From NCBI GenBank assembly GCA_963920635.1, contig OY987298.1, positions 40,827,787 to 40,891,786 on the forward strand: a DNA stretch of 64,000 nt, in the 5' to 3' direction. This document shows, one piece after another, positions 28,528 to 39,275 of the stretch. Every line of letters begins with the position of its first letter. Position 1 is the stretch's first letter. The translations under genes and the position numbers were made by a program. The notes below the pieces were generated by a model that had not been told where the DNA came from, ran no database searches, and was given only the letters and a program-made list of their open reading frames with translations. This DNA is from Pseudeuparius sepicola. Lineage: Eukaryota > Arthropoda > Insecta > Coleoptera > Anthribidae.

Positions 28528-29398
28528 TTACCTAGGTATATTTCAAATTTGACAAAATGTCTAAAATAAAAAGCAGGTCTATCCAAATATTAAATAAAAA
28601 ATGTACGTTCGTTACAAAAAAAATCGAAGGGCGCCGCGACGCAGAGCGACGTTTGTCGAATATTCTCAATTTTATCTTAATTTAGTCTTCGTTTCGTCCC
28701 ATTTAAGAGCACGGAAGCAGATATATTTTTTCTCTTTTCGTTTGCTCACAATAGGCCATGGACATCGAGTTTGAATAACCCTGTACATATAATACCACGA
28801 GTGCTGTGATCAGCTGTGATGGCGTGATGGCTGGCGTGTGGGGACGTTGCGAGAGAAAGAGTGAAAGGGAGAGAGAGGCGCGGAGTGGGGAATACATGCT
28901 TCACTGCAGCTGGCTGCACACGCTAAACTTTATCGACGATTTTTGTTACTTCGGCTTGTGGAAATCGGCAGATTATATTTTTCCCGTTATCCTTGAATTA
29001 TTTCCTTCGAAATAAAAAAAATTCGATCGCGCTCGAGAAAGTCGAGGTAAGGTTTTTTTTTGCAAGTTTGTGACCCCCTCGCCCCCTTACGTAACGCTCA
29101 AATCGTCAGATTATTGAAATGCACACTTTTCAGCATGCAATTAACCATATCATATCTTAATCTGACGCTGTCATATCCACCTATATAGATTTTTTTTACT
29201 ATTCTGATCGGCTGCCCTACACGCCCGGCCCTGTATAGAGGGCTTAGATATGGTGAAGGTACTCAACAGGGTGCAAGGTATCTCCCTATATGTTAATCTG
29301 TCGCGCTTGAGTAAATACCAAAATCCCCTCTTGGGCTTCCCTACTATAAACACACTGATAAACCTATTAAGGAGCAATTCCGTGAATCCACATTTTTT
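28528..29398. other. Gene-free stretch
   Basis: No supported gene. A GC-richer segment at 28,800-28,930 contains GAGAGA-type purine runs. Short frames on both strands lack motifs. Confidence 0.4.
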
Positions 29399-29399
29399 C

Positions 29400-29520
29400 T
29401 AGAGGTGTTTTCCTATGCACAGTATGCCTCGAACTGGATTCGAACCAAGGTCGATCGAAGGCAGAAAAACATGCGGTCTAAATAGTTAGCAATGCTCCTA
29501 ACATCGCCACCGCGGGCTGT
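29400..29520 (-). repeat. tRNA-derived SINE fragment, copy 1
   Basis: On the minus strand CGGTGGCGATGTTAGGAGC resembles an A-box and GGTTCGAATCC is a perfect B-box, about 60 bases apart. The block CCAAGGTCGATCGAAGGCAG and AAAAACATGC is shared with 52,790-52,825. Confidence 0.5.
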
Positions 29521-29529
29521 TATACATAG

Positions 29530-29611
29530 GTACAGTCGCGGACAGTTGGTATCGAACGACCTGAAGAGGTTTCTCGTGGCTATCGTTACAGGGCGCGCGG
29601 AGACGGCAACA
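29530..29611 (+). repeat. 82-bp repeat, copy 1
   Basis: Matches the reverse complement of 41,105-41,186 without a visible difference, from GTACAGTCGCGG to GACGGCAACA. Flanks are unrelated. Confidence 0.75.
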
Positions 29612-29799
29612 GCGCGCGCCTTCGGCATCGGATGGTTCGAACGGGTGTCTTGTTCCGAGAATTCTTTGCAAGCGATTAAGCCGATGTCACCGAAAGGGTT
29701 AAAAAAAATTAAGGAATCAGTATTAAACTATTTATTAAAACAGTTCACAAGTATACAGTATGATTTTTTAAACTACCACCGCGATTTCCTCGCTTATTT

Positions 29800-30625
29800 T
29801 GCGCCCTACAAAAAAAACATGAGAAACAAAAAGGTCACAATTTTGGACAGCTAAGTGGCCCTGAAAAAGTAATCAACATCCATGGTCAACTTGTCGCGCA
29901 ATATAAAAAAACCTCCAATTGAGCAAAATTATTAAATAGCCGTAACATACCTATTTATTTTAAGATACCGAAGAAAACTTTTATATTGAAAATTGATGGC
30001 ACTGAGAAGCTTTATGCAACTGGGTGCTCAGATAGTTTCTGAAAATTACACAGGCTCTTCGGCTCTGTTGAGGCCATTGTTTTAGTTATTAAAGGCCATT
30101 GTTTTAGTTTATTAAAGTAGTTATTTGGCTCCCTACTGAAAAATCTTAAGAAACAAAAACGTGTAAATTTTAGATAGTTGGTTAATGTTAAAAAAAGAAG
30201 TCGGTATCCATGGCCAACTTTTCGCGCAATACAAAAAAAAACTTAAATCAACAAGAATCTGAAAACAATCAATTTATTTTGAAAGTCGAGGGAAAATTTT
30301 AATTGGAGATTAGCGGCAATTAGATCACGCAAGAACATTGACAAAAGAAAATTTTCATACAATTTGTACTAGTTTTCCCGCTAATTTGTTTAAAGTGTGA
30401 AGTCGAAATAGCAATTAAAAACATCAACAGTTATTCAAATTAAAGACAAATTTTCTCATATTAAAGATCTTGTTTGATCAAAAAAAAATTAAATAAATTG
30501 ATAGTTTTGTTTTCACATTTTTGTCGACTTGAGTTTTTTTTTGTATTGCGTGAAAAGTTGGTTATGGATGCCGATTTATTTTTTAACATCACCTAGCCGT
30601 CTAAAATTGCCATATTTATTATGCT
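29800..30625. repeat. Palindromic repeat cluster
   Basis: GGTATCCATGGCCAACTTTT at 30,193-30,212 and its diverged complement near 30,548-30,572 mark inverted arms (30,125-30,250 and 30,505-30,615). A third direct relative (CATCCATGGTCAACTTGTCG) lies at 29,877-29,896. No gene is seen. Confidence 0.6.
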
Positions 30626-30888
30626 TATATAAGCTTACTTACATAAAAAAAATATATTTAATGCAGTGATAGGGCCAAAGCGAAAAATGTTTTTCAAATA
30701 AATCAAAGTGTGCCAATTGTTTCTAAAATTGGTAGTATGGAGTATCCTTTACTTTTGAACAACTTTTCCTAGCAACTTATTTCCACATAAGAAATGTTAG
30801 CAAAGTTTTTATCAAGAGTAACTTTTTGCGGTAAAATTAAAGATAAGAAAGTGTTCCTATTCAACACCTCTTCTGTGGACATACTGTA

Positions 30889-31126
30889 TATACATAGTGT
30901 ATTTGGAAATGAAAGGAAGGTTTATGGCTTATTATAAATATAAATGCAAATTCTTTATCAGAGGCTCGAGAGTCCGTCATAAAATACTACATAACTCGCC
31001 CGAATATTAATTTGCGTATTTATCCTCATCAGATTTTTAGCAAAAGAGCACGCCACTGAAATGGTCGAATTTTCCTTCTCAATCAATATTTATGGCCTCC
31101 TTTCATTTCCAAATACACTAAGTATA
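30889..31126. mobile_element. Small MITE, 238 bp
   Basis: Inverted ends share TAGTGTATTTGGAAATGAAA within TATAC...GTATA. No coding capacity. Confidence 0.65.
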
Positions 31127-32371
31127 GTTGTCAGCGGTTTTAGACATTAAGTTAATAAATATTTTGCGTTGCAACAAAAATGTATTTTTATGTTATAATA
31201 AAAAAATATGTAGTAACACTAAAAATATATTTAGCTAATAACCCTAGAATTAAAAAGTTAATTAAAAGGATTTTCATAAATTATTCTTTTCTTTGCAAAA
31301 TAAGTATTTGTTCCAACATTTAGTTGTTAGGTCTCGTAGTCCTAAACATAAATAATTATAAAATAAAAGGGGTGTCCCTTTTATTTATTTTTTCTTATTT
31401 TTGAAGAAATTGGTCAGAAGTTTTAATAAATTGGTTTTCGTGGTGCTGCAATGCTCCATTGTTTCTCATAAAATGCCCTTCAACAGATAAATGAGATTAG
31501 GGGGTCACAGACATAAAATTACCCTTGTAACTTAATAGAGAGTTATTGCAGAAACTGTTTTTGGCATTAAGCAGTATTTAAGACGACCTTATTTGAATAC
31601 TCTCATACGTTATTTATGATTCTGACAATAGTTATTGCAAGTCGTAATTTATGTATCCAAATTAAGGGCTTGTTTACGTTTACTTTATTGTTTTGTATTT
31701 CTACACTTTCACTAGAATATTATGTACTTTTATAATTTTGCTCCGGAAAAAACTGGGAAAACAGCCAAATAACCACGGAACACCAAGGTGAAAGACTAAT
31801 GAAAACAAACAAGGTGCAAACGCAAACAAGCAACGAACATTTTAGGTTAAGTCCTACTTTCACAGAACACTAGCGTTTTCTGACAAATCAGAATTTATTT
31901 TAAGAATTGTGACAAATAAGGTAAAAATAACGTATATTATGGTATACACAATAAACAAAAATAAAGGAAAATAACCTTATTATGGACGACCTTATGTCAA
32001 ACTACGACTGCGCATGCTCAAATGTCAAAATAACGTCAAAAAAGAGCGCGACGTTATTTATTTCTGCAATAACTCTCTATTATTTAAATTGCATACCTTT
32101 ATCAATAACATCAGAAGACACACAGCAGGGACACGTGTCAAGCTTTACACACCTCCCTGGACCCCAATGTGATTACCTGGATAAAATAAAATAATTTCAG
32201 GTGATTGAGGACTTCCACAAGCTGGATATAATGATTACGAAGTTTTATTAGAACCACCGACACAGGAAGAATCCGAAAAAACTATAAACCCATTAAAATC
32301 TTTATGACTATAACATAATTAAATAAAGGCAAGAAATCAAATGCATTTTCCATTATTATATTATATGTATA
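31127..32371. other. Gene-free stretch with a weak inverted repeat
   Basis: AATAGAGAGTTATTGCAGAA at 31,533-31,552 is complementary to TTCTGCAATAACTCTCTATT near 32,065-32,084, so about 31,500-32,100 may be another foldback. No gene is supported. Confidence 0.4.
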
Positions 32372-33046
32372 TTAATATTTAGTATACCCACCTTGGGATA
32401 GGATGACTTTCTGAACTCTCCTGCTCATCGAATCTATGAGTTGGCAGCAGAGATCATGGGTTACGACTTCATCCCACGTTTGTTGAATCTTCTGCCAAAG
32501 TGCCTCCCTATTTTCGGGTACGAAGTTCTCCATTGTCCGCGCCATTCTGCCCCACACATTCTCAATGGGATTCAAGTCAGGACTCTTCGCCGGCCATTGC
32601 AACTTTTCTACGTTGTTTTCGGTGAACCATTCGCGAACTATTCTTGCTGTATGCACAGGAGCGTTATCATGCTGGAAAACGAAGCCATCGGGATACATTT
32701 CCGTTGCAGTTGGTAACAATCCGCCTTCGAGTATCTCGCAATAGCGAGCTGCTGTGAAGCGGTCGTCGATTCTCCAACAAATGCCAGGTCCACGGTAGCT
32801 TATCCAGGCCCATATGTTGACGGAAAAATGCCCACTCCTTTTCCTGGGTGACACAAATCTTTCGTCATATCTTGAACTCACCGAAGGTCTATATACTCGC
32901 ACTTTGCCATTGTAATGGCTTTGAAAGATCTTTTCGTCGCTAAATATTACCTTCTCCCAATAATGTGGCGGTAAATGCTGAAACTCTCGGCATATCTGCA
33001 ACCTGACTTCCTTATTAGCCTCGGTCAGCTGAATTTTGTTGCTGGC
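32372..33046 (-). pseudogene. Tc1/mariner-type transposase, C-terminal part
   Basis: The catalytic domain of a Tc1-like transposase: first Asp in VIFSDEKIFQ, second in FQHDNAPVHTA, Glu in SPDLNPIENVW, ending GGYTKY, a common mariner/Tc1 terminus. The frame runs on past 33,046 into the LTR of the inserted BEL element (to 33,247), giving an artificial N-terminus. The true N-terminal part lies 6.2 kb away at 39,276-39,619. The domain itself shows no stop. It would cut and reinsert its element at TA, but is now split. Clear terminal inverted repeats of the Tc1 element were not found. Confidence 0.88.
33042..33046. repeat. Target site duplication CTGGC, left
   Basis: CTGGC before the LTR, repeated at 39,276-39,280. 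Five bases is the usual BEL/Pao duplication. Confidence 0.85.
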
Positions 33047-33289
33047 TGAACATGCCGATGTGGACTGTAATACCATAAGGCTAGGCTGGTGAGGTGAAAT
33101 AAACTGCGGGCAACTCGAAATAAATAATCTATTTCGCGTTAAAATATAAAGGTGACGGAAGCGACATATTCTTCCTTCATCATGATAGATCATTCGTTCT
33201 CTTGTTTTTCTCAACGGAACAGGTGCTACATGTGGCTGGTACGCCAATATGATTCATTATCAATTATTTAAAAATAATACGCCGTAACA
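33047..33289 (-). repeat. 3' LTR of the BEL/Pao element
   Basis: 243 bp, TGAACATGCCG to ACGCCGTAACA on the plus strand. I see no difference from 39,033-39,275. Confidence 0.92.
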
Positions 33290-33492
33290 TACCGCCGGTC
33301 TTGAAATTTACAAAATTTCAACAACTAAACCAAAGGGTAAAATATAACAATGCTTAAAATTGTCATTTTGACAAAATAAACTATTACAACTAACACCAGT
33401 TATTCTTGGCAAAAGTCATATCCTGGAATTCAATGTCTCACAGAGGTAACGCGCACACCTTGTTAACGGAGCGTCTTGCTACACTTTTGTCA

Positions 33493-36400
33493 CTATATTC
33501 GATAGTCACCACTCTTGTGACTTTGTCCTGGCCGGGATGAAGAGCGATCAGCTGTCTTCCAAAGTAAAGGAGGAAGGTTGTCCTCTTTTACCAAGACCAA
33601 ACTACCGATGCTTAGCAGCTGATCGGCATTCTCCTTCCACTTGAGACGTGTCTGAAGTTCTGATAAATACTCGTGACTCCATCTCTGCCAAAATCCTTGG
33701 ACCATTTGTTGCAGTCTTCTATACTGCGTAAGACGATTTTCGGGAATAGGAAGTAAATTTGGTTCGGGAAGGGATGTTATGGGACGGCCAATTAGGAAGT
33801 GACCGGGGGTAAGTGGAATGTAGTCATCGGGATTCGAGGAGAGGGGACTCAGTGGTCTTGAATTGAGTATAGCTTCGATTTGTGTAAGTATGGTCGAAAA
33901 ATCTTCGTAATGTAAATGAACATTACCAACAACTCGCTTTAAATGATATTTTAAGCTTTTAACCCCTGCTTCCCATAAACCGCCAAATGTGGGAGATCTT
34001 GGAGGAATAAACCGCCACTCCACTGATTCGCTAGACAATGCCGTAGCAATTGTGTTTTTATTGGTTTTCAAAAACTTGACTATCTCGGAATTCGCGCCAA
34101 CAAAGGTAGTACCGTTGTCTGAAAACATTTTTTTTGGTTTTCCTCGTCTCGCGATAAATCTTTTAAAACAAGCTAAAAATGCTTGACTGGTCAAATCGGT
34201 TACCAGTTCTAGGTGGATGGCTTTAACAGATAAGCAAACGAAAATGCATACCCAACATTTTGACAGTAAAGGTTTTCTTGTTTTTCTATCCTTCAATAAG
34301 AAGGGACCTGCATAATCGCAACCCACGTTCTCGAATGGAGTATACTGACTAACTCTTTCTATAGGCAAGTCGCCCATTAGGTACTTACAAACCTTAGGTC
34401 TAGCCTTGTAACAAATTACACATTTATGTACTACATTTCTTGCTATATTACGACCTGATATAGGCCAATATGATTCTCTAATCGAATATAGGAGTTGCTG
34501 CGGACCGCAGTGAAGCAACCTCCAGTGTTCATCAAGAAACAATAAATCAGTAAAAAGATGTTTATTCGGTAAAATTATTGGGTGTTTTTTATTATAACCT
34601 ACACTCGCGTTGGTTAATCTTCCCCCTACTCGGATGATTCCAAAAGAATCAATAAACGGATGCAAAGATAAAATGTTACTTGATTTATGAACAGTCCCTG
34701 TATTCCTTAAATCGATAAGTTCCTTTTTAAACACTTGCCCTTGTGTCAGTTTTATCAAATTTCTAGTCGCATCATTTAATTCAGTCGTGCTCAAAGGACC
34801 CGTAATTTTATTATTACTATTCTTAGTGTTATAGAAAAAACGCTTACAATAAGCAACTACTCCCTTTAGCTTATTGAGACTCGAAAATCTGGTAAAAATA
34901 TTAAATTCGTTCAACATTTCAGTGTTGCTAATCATAGCTGTGTTGTTAATCGCGGTATTTGTTCGTTGTTCGGGGATTTGGACTGCGCCTGTAGGTGTAG
35001 TAGATAGATCCCATTGATCCTCTGGTAAGGATAACCAAGTGGGTCCATTCCACCAAAGGTTATTTAGCAGAAGTTCGGCTGCTGTTGTACCTCTCGATAT
35101 ATAGTCGGCAGGATTGTCCTGAGACTTAACATGCCGCCAATCGTGTTTACTAGTAATAGATAAAATGACGCTGACTCGATTGGACACAAAGGTTTTCCAT
35201 CTGTCAGGGCTACCCTGAATCCAAAACCATGTAATTGTCGAATCAGTCCAATAATAACACTTGTCAAAAGTTAAATGTAATATTTGTCGCACTCGCCTTG
35301 CTAATTTAGCACCTAAAAACGCCGCACATAACTCTAGACGGGGTAAAGTTAATTTCTTTATAGGAGCTACTCTGCTTTTTGCGCACAGAAGTTTGGTACA
35401 ATATTCGATTTCGCTAATTTTACTCCGAAGATATACGCATGCGCCATACCCTTTTTCCGAAGCGTCGGTAAAAACATGCATCTCGAAATTTGTCGCGTTT
35501 TCATTTAAAACATACCGAGGTATTTTTAGTTTATTTAATACTTTTAAATCATTGCAGAATTCAATGAATTTTATTCGAATCGCTTTGGGAACCTGTTGAT
35601 CCCAACTGAGCTCTTCTTTCCATAAAGCCTGAAGCAACATTTTCGCGCGTACAACGATAGGCCCAACAAGTCCTAAAGGATCAAATATTTGGCTTACTAT
35701 AGACAAAATAATTCGTTTAGTTAATACGCCACCTTGAAATGTCACGTGATCGATACTATACTCGATAGTGTCTAATTTTGCATTCCAGAATAAACCTAGG
35801 GTCTTATTCTGCTCGTTTTCGCCTATTTTTATTTTACTCGATTCTACATTATGATTAATTCGAAATTTATTCTGAAGTTCCTCGCTATTTGACAACCACT
35901 TGCGTAATTCTAACCCAGCGCTTGCTAATATCTCTGATATTTCGCCCTGTAATCTCAAAAGTTCGGATGGCGAGTCATGACCCGCTAATAAATCATCTAC
36001 GTAAAAGCTATTAGCTATTATTTTACTCGCTTCGGTATATTTTGATTCATTTTCAATCGAAAGTTGCAACAAACACCGTGTTGCTAAGTATGGAGATGAC
36101 GAAAGGCCATATGTTATCGTAAGAAGTTCAAAACATTTTATTTGTTGGTTGGGACTTGCTCTCCAAAATATTCTTTGGAATTTCGTTTGTTTTGGGTGTA
36201 CTAATACTTGTCGATACATTTTCGTTATATCTGCATTCATAACGAACCGATATCTTCTAAAACGCAAGAGAATGTCGAACAACTCAGCTTGCACCGTAAT
36301 ACCTGCGTATTGAACATCATTTAATGACAGACCGTTACTTGTTTTTGCGGAGCCGTCAAAAACTACTCGACATTTTGTCGTAGTGCTACTTTCTTTTATA

Positions 36401-37152
36401 ACCGCCCTATGTGGTAAATAGTAAGCTGAACCATCTTCAAGAGTACCTATATCGCATTGAAGTTCTCGCATGTGCCCTAATCGCTCATATTCACTAAGAA
36501 ATTCGGTATACTGATTCCGCAAATCATTATCCTTCTCCAATTTTTTTTCTAACTTGCCAAATCGCTTGAGCGCCATTTCTTTCGAAAGGCCTAGCTCCTC
36601 CAGCTGATTTTTAAATGGAATGCTTACAATAAAACGCCCATCATCGTTTCGCGTAACCGTTTTCTGGAAATGCTCTTCGCAAAAATCATTATTTTTCTCG
36701 ATCCTTTCGCATTCCTCAACCTGCCAAAACTTGACAATTAAGTTATCTATTTCACTAGGATTATTGTCCACATACACGTGAGCAGACACCTGTTTATACT
36801 TTGGAAAGAGAAAATAAATGTCTCCACTAAGCACCCATCCTAACTTTGTATTTTGTAGTATAAAACCATTACCTACATCAATCTGGTTCATTATCAACAA
36901 AGAATAAAAAAGAGTCGAATTTATTAGAATGTCGATAACGCCACTTTCATGCAAAGTAGGGTCGGCCATGGGTAAATCACTCGGTATAGGTATTTGAGAA
37001 GGGTCAAATGAAAATTGTGGAACTGGTTTCGTTATTTTCTTTAAGATTAAACAATTAATTTCTTTTGAGTAATCGTGTATTCGAGATTTAATTGTTAAAG
37101 TCGTTTTATTTTTAGAAGGCATGGTATAATCATCACCAACTCCTGAAATCGC
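33493..37152 (-). CDS. pol: BEL/Pao pol: reverse transcriptase, RNase H, integrase
   Basis: The Met at 37,122 gives 1209 aa, but the frame is the direct continuation of gag after a single TAG at 37,153-37,155. The first 150 residues are the Pao-specific part between protease and reverse transcriptase. Reverse transcriptase carries FYVDDLLAG (YVDD at 35,992-36,003); RNase H follows with MHVFTDASEKGYGACVYLR. Integrase has an H..H..C..C region (LHCGPQQLL...CVICYKAR), then GCDYAGPF, FSDNGTTF and a Glu in GGLWEAGVKSLKYH. A short C-terminal SH3-like segment follows. The domain order and the WEAGVKS motif are diagnostic of BEL/Pao. No other stop is visible, so the enzyme could be active if the single stop is bypassed. 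Confidence 0.9.
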   Translation of the reverse strand, partial: AISGVGDDYTMPSKNKTTLTIKSRIHDYSKEINCLILKKITKPVPQFSFDPSQIPIPSDLPMADPTLHESGVIDILINSTLFYSLLIMNQIDVGNGFILQNTKLGWVLSGDIYFLFPKYKQVSAHVYVDNNPSEIDNLIVKFWQVEECERIEKNNDFCEEHFQKTVTRNDDGRFIVSIPFKNQLEELGLSKEMALKRFGKLEKKLEKDNDLRNQYTEFLSEYERLGHMRELQCDIGTLEDGSAYYLPHRAVIKESSTTTKCRVVFDGSAKTSNGLSLNDVQYAGITVQAELFDILLRFRRYRFVMNADITKMYRQVLVHPKQTKFQRIFWRASPNQQIKCFELLTITYGLSSSPYLATRCLLQLSIENESKYTEASKIIANSFYVDDLLAGHDSPSELLRLQGEISEILASAGLELRKWLSNSEELQNKFRINHNVESSKIKIGENEQNKTLGLFWNAKLDTIEYSIDHVTFQGGVLTKRIILSIVSQIFDPLGLVGPIVVRAKMLLQALWKEELSWDQQVPKAIRIKFIEFCNDLKVLNKLKIPRYVLNENATNFEMHVFTDASEKGYGACVYLRSKISEIEYCTKLLCAKSRVAPIKKLTLPRLELCAAFLGAKLARRVRQILHLTFDKCYYWTDSTITWFWIQGSPDRWKTFVSNRVSVILSITSKHDWRHVKSQDNPADYISRGTTAAELLLNNLWWNGPTWLSLPEDQWDLSTTPTGAVQIPEQRTNTAINNTAMISNTEMLNEFNIFTRFSSLNKLKGVVAYCKRFFYNTKNSNNKITGPLSTTELNDATRNLIKLTQGQVFKKELIDLRNTGTVHKSSNILSLHPFIDSFGIIRVGGRLTNASVGYNKKHPIILPNKHLFTDLLFLDEHWRLLHCGPQQLLYSIRESYWPISGRNIARNVVHKCVICYKARPKVCKYLMGDLPIERVSQYTPFENVGCDYAGPFLLKDRKTRKPLLSKCWVCIFVCLSVKAIHLELVTDLTSQAFLACFKRFIARRGKPKKMFSDNGTTFVGANSEIVKFLKTNKNTIATALSSESVEWRFIPPRSPTFGGLWEAGVKSLKYHLKRVVGNVHLHYEDFSTILTQIEAILNSRPLSPLSSNPDDYIPLTPGHFLIGRPITSLPEPNLLPIPENRLTQYRRLQQMVQGFWQRWSHEYLSELQTRLKWKENADQLLSIGSLVLVKEDNLPPLLWKTADRSSSRPGQSHKSGDYRI

Positions 37153-38790
37153 CTAATTGACAGGTGTTTTTGTCAATCCTAACCTTCCGCAAAAGTCTTC
37201 GCGCACAAAATTGCTTTGAGACCCTGGGTCGAGTAATACCCTTGCTGTGAATATTTTTCCTTGAACGTTTCTCACGTATACGAGTGCCGTTCCTAAAAGT
37301 GCGTAAGGATCACTTTCATTCTGCAGCCGTTTTGTCCCGCCGGCCGTGCCAACGAAAACCGCTTCGTCAAATTGGCTCATATTCGAATTATTTTCCGAGC
37401 ACCGCGTTGAGTGCGTAGAAAACACTTGGATAGAGTCTTTTCTCCCCTCTGAAGCTGGTACCGGAGCCTCCGGTTGAACGTGGCCCGGAATTGCAGTCGG
37501 CCTACTATGCGCTCGCTCTGCCGCGATGTTTTGTTCGAATTTTCCGCCGTGCAGTAAAACATTATGCATACATTTGCATTTTCGACACCCTGGTCTATTA
37601 CATTGTTCTATAGCATGATTCGGATTAAAGCAGTTTACACACAATTTTAAATTTCGTATTTGTCTATATCTTTCGCTTGGATTTAAATTATTAAACGCCT
37701 CACATTTAAAAATTGTGTGTCCTTGCTTGCAATAGTAACAGGACAAATTATTCGTCGTCTCTCGATTAGCTACTAAAGACTGCGATTTTTGCTCAAATTT
37801 TTGTGTTCGAAATTTGTTATCTCTTGATTGATTATCGTATTTATCGCGTGCCTGCTGTGGCTTTCTAAGTTCTAACTTTTGTAGAAGTTCGCATTTATTT
37901 TTTAAAAATTGTCGCATTTCTACCATCGTAGGTAGATCTCCCTCGATTCCAAACGCTTCCCAATCGCGTTTAGTTCGCCCGTCAAACTTTGAAACGAGTA
38001 AATGAATAATTAACACGTCCCAAGAATTTGTGTCTAACCCTAAGTTTTGCAAGCACCTAAGGTTTTTATTAAAAATCTCGTAAAGCTTCCGCAGTTCGTC
38101 ATGTGACTCCCTCGACAAAGTAGGTGCGTCAAAAAGTGCCTGAATGTAATTATAAACAATTATGTGCTTGTTTTCGTACCTATCTTTTAGAGCCTCCCAC
38201 GCTACTTCGTAGTTTTCGCCGGTTTTTGGCAAAGATTCAATAATTTCCGATGCCTCGCCACCTAACGAACCCCGTAGATAGTGCAGCTTTTGCACCTCGT
38301 CAAGACATTTGTTATTATGAATAATCGATATGAACAAGTCTCTAAAATCCAGCCATTTGTCCAGCGAACCGTAGAATTTTGGAATATTCATCGCTGGCAA
38401 TTTCGAAGGCATAATTTGCGGCATTAGATAAGCATTACTCGCGCTCTGATTACTCACATTCTCGTGTTTTTCGGTTTCGAATTTTGAAATAATGACAGTG
38501 AACTTAGACATTAAGTCAAAATAAATCGTTTCTAAATTATCGTTTTCGGACATTTCTTTGTTTATGTCCTCCTCGCTCGCATTATTCGCTTGTAAACAAT
38601 ATTCGATATCGCTCTGAATTTTCGTAAATTCGCTGTAAATCGGTTCGAGTCGCGTTAATCGTAATTTTAATTGAATGATATCATTCTCGCAGGGATTCGT
38701 TGTATCAATCGCACTAAGAAACTTTTGAAATCGCGTAATACTAGCCTTAACTTGGCCTCGTTTAAATCGTAATTGGCTTAACTCAGCCAT
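37153..38790 (-). CDS. gag: BEL/Pao gag with start of protease
   Basis: 545 aa. The N-terminus is a helical coiled region (LRFKRGQVKASITRFQKFL); the capsid part contains LPAMNIPKFYGSLDKWLDF and LRGSLGGEASEIIESLP, typical of Pao Gag. Two or three zinc knuckles follow (CYYCKQGHTIFKC, CVNCFNPNHAIEQC, CRKCKCMHNVLLH). The C-terminus enters the aspartic protease (ARVLLDPGSQSNF), where the catalytic triplet reads Asp-Pro-Gly rather than the usual Asp-Thr/Ser-Gly. The frame stops at TAG 37,153-37,155 inside the protease and resumes in the same frame as pol. Either the stop is a mutation or it is read through; most BEL elements have one continuous gag-pol. Confidence 0.88.
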   Translation of the reverse strand: MAELSQLRFKRGQVKASITRFQKFLSAIDTTNPCENDIIQLKLRLTRLEPIYSEFTKIQSDIEYCLQANNASEEDINKEMSENDNLETIYFDLMSKFTVIISKFETEKHENVSNQSASNAYLMPQIMPSKLPAMNIPKFYGSLDKWLDFRDLFISIIHNNKCLDEVQKLHYLRGSLGGEASEIIESLPKTGENYEVAWEALKDRYENKHIIVYNYIQALFDAPTLSRESHDELRKLYEIFNKNLRCLQNLGLDTNSWDVLIIHLLVSKFDGRTKRDWEAFGIEGDLPTMVEMRQFLKNKCELLQKLELRKPQQARDKYDNQSRDNKFRTQKFEQKSQSLVANRETTNNLSCYYCKQGHTIFKCEAFNNLNPSERYRQIRNLKLCVNCFNPNHAIEQCNRPGCRKCKCMHNVLLHGGKFEQNIAAERAHSRPTAIPGHVQPEAPVPASEGRKDSIQVFSTHSTRCSENNSNMSQFDEAVFVGTAGGTKRLQNESDPYALLGTALVYVRNVQGKIFTARVLLDPGSQSNFVREDFCGRLGLTKTPVN

Positions 38791-39014
38791 TTTCGCACGT
38801 TACTTCAATTCAAGCAACACTAATCGGGAAAGGATAATTTGGATCGGACTCACAGGAATCGTCTGTTTCTATCGTAGGTCTCCTGCTCGCTGCTCGCAAC
38901 CGTAGATCGCCCGGTCGCCTCGTCCCTCGCTTCGTCCTGGTTAGCACGCTAACGCCGCCGCCGCCCGGTTACCTCGAATAATGCTCGTTTCTTCAACCTC
39001 TCTTCTCGCCCAGC

Positions 39015-39032
39015 ATCCGGCTCGAAGGACCA
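39015..39032 (-). promoter_or_regulatory. Primer-binding site for tRNA-Tyr
   Basis: On the plus strand ATCCGGCTCGAAGGACCA matches the 3' end of insect tRNA-Tyr including CCA for 18 bases, directly next to the 5' LTR. Confidence 0.8.
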
Positions 39033-39275
39033 TGAACATGCCGATGTGGACTGTAATACCATAAGGCTAGGCTGGTGAGGTGAAATAAACTGCGGGCAAC
39101 TCGAAATAAATAATCTATTTCGCGTTAAAATATAAAGGTGACGGAAGCGACATATTCTTCCTTCATCATGATAGATCATTCGTTCTCTTGTTTTTCTCAA
39201 CGGAACAGGTGCTACATGTGGCTGGTACGCCAATATGATTCATTATCAATTATTTAAAAATAATACGCCGTAACA
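39033..39275 (-). repeat. 5' LTR of the BEL/Pao element
   Basis: 243 bp, identical by eye to the 3' LTR. A leader of about 240 bases with the primer site separates it from the gag ATG at 38,790. Confidence 0.92.

Larger units (their letters stand above)
33047..39275 (-). mobile_element. BEL/Pao LTR retrotransposon inserted in the Tc1 transposase
   Basis: 6229 bp with two 243-bp LTRs that look identical and run TG...CA, a 5-bp duplication CTGGC, a tRNA-Tyr primer site and a gag-pol frame on the minus strand interrupted by one stop codon. It splits a Tc1-like transposase reading in the same direction, so it is younger than that element. Confidence 0.93.

Noticed and set aside
33047..33247. Apparent N-terminus MAYQPHVAP of the Tc1 transposase
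   Set aside because: This stretch is LTR sequence of the BEL element, present identically at 39,033-39,233. The fusion is an insertion artefact.
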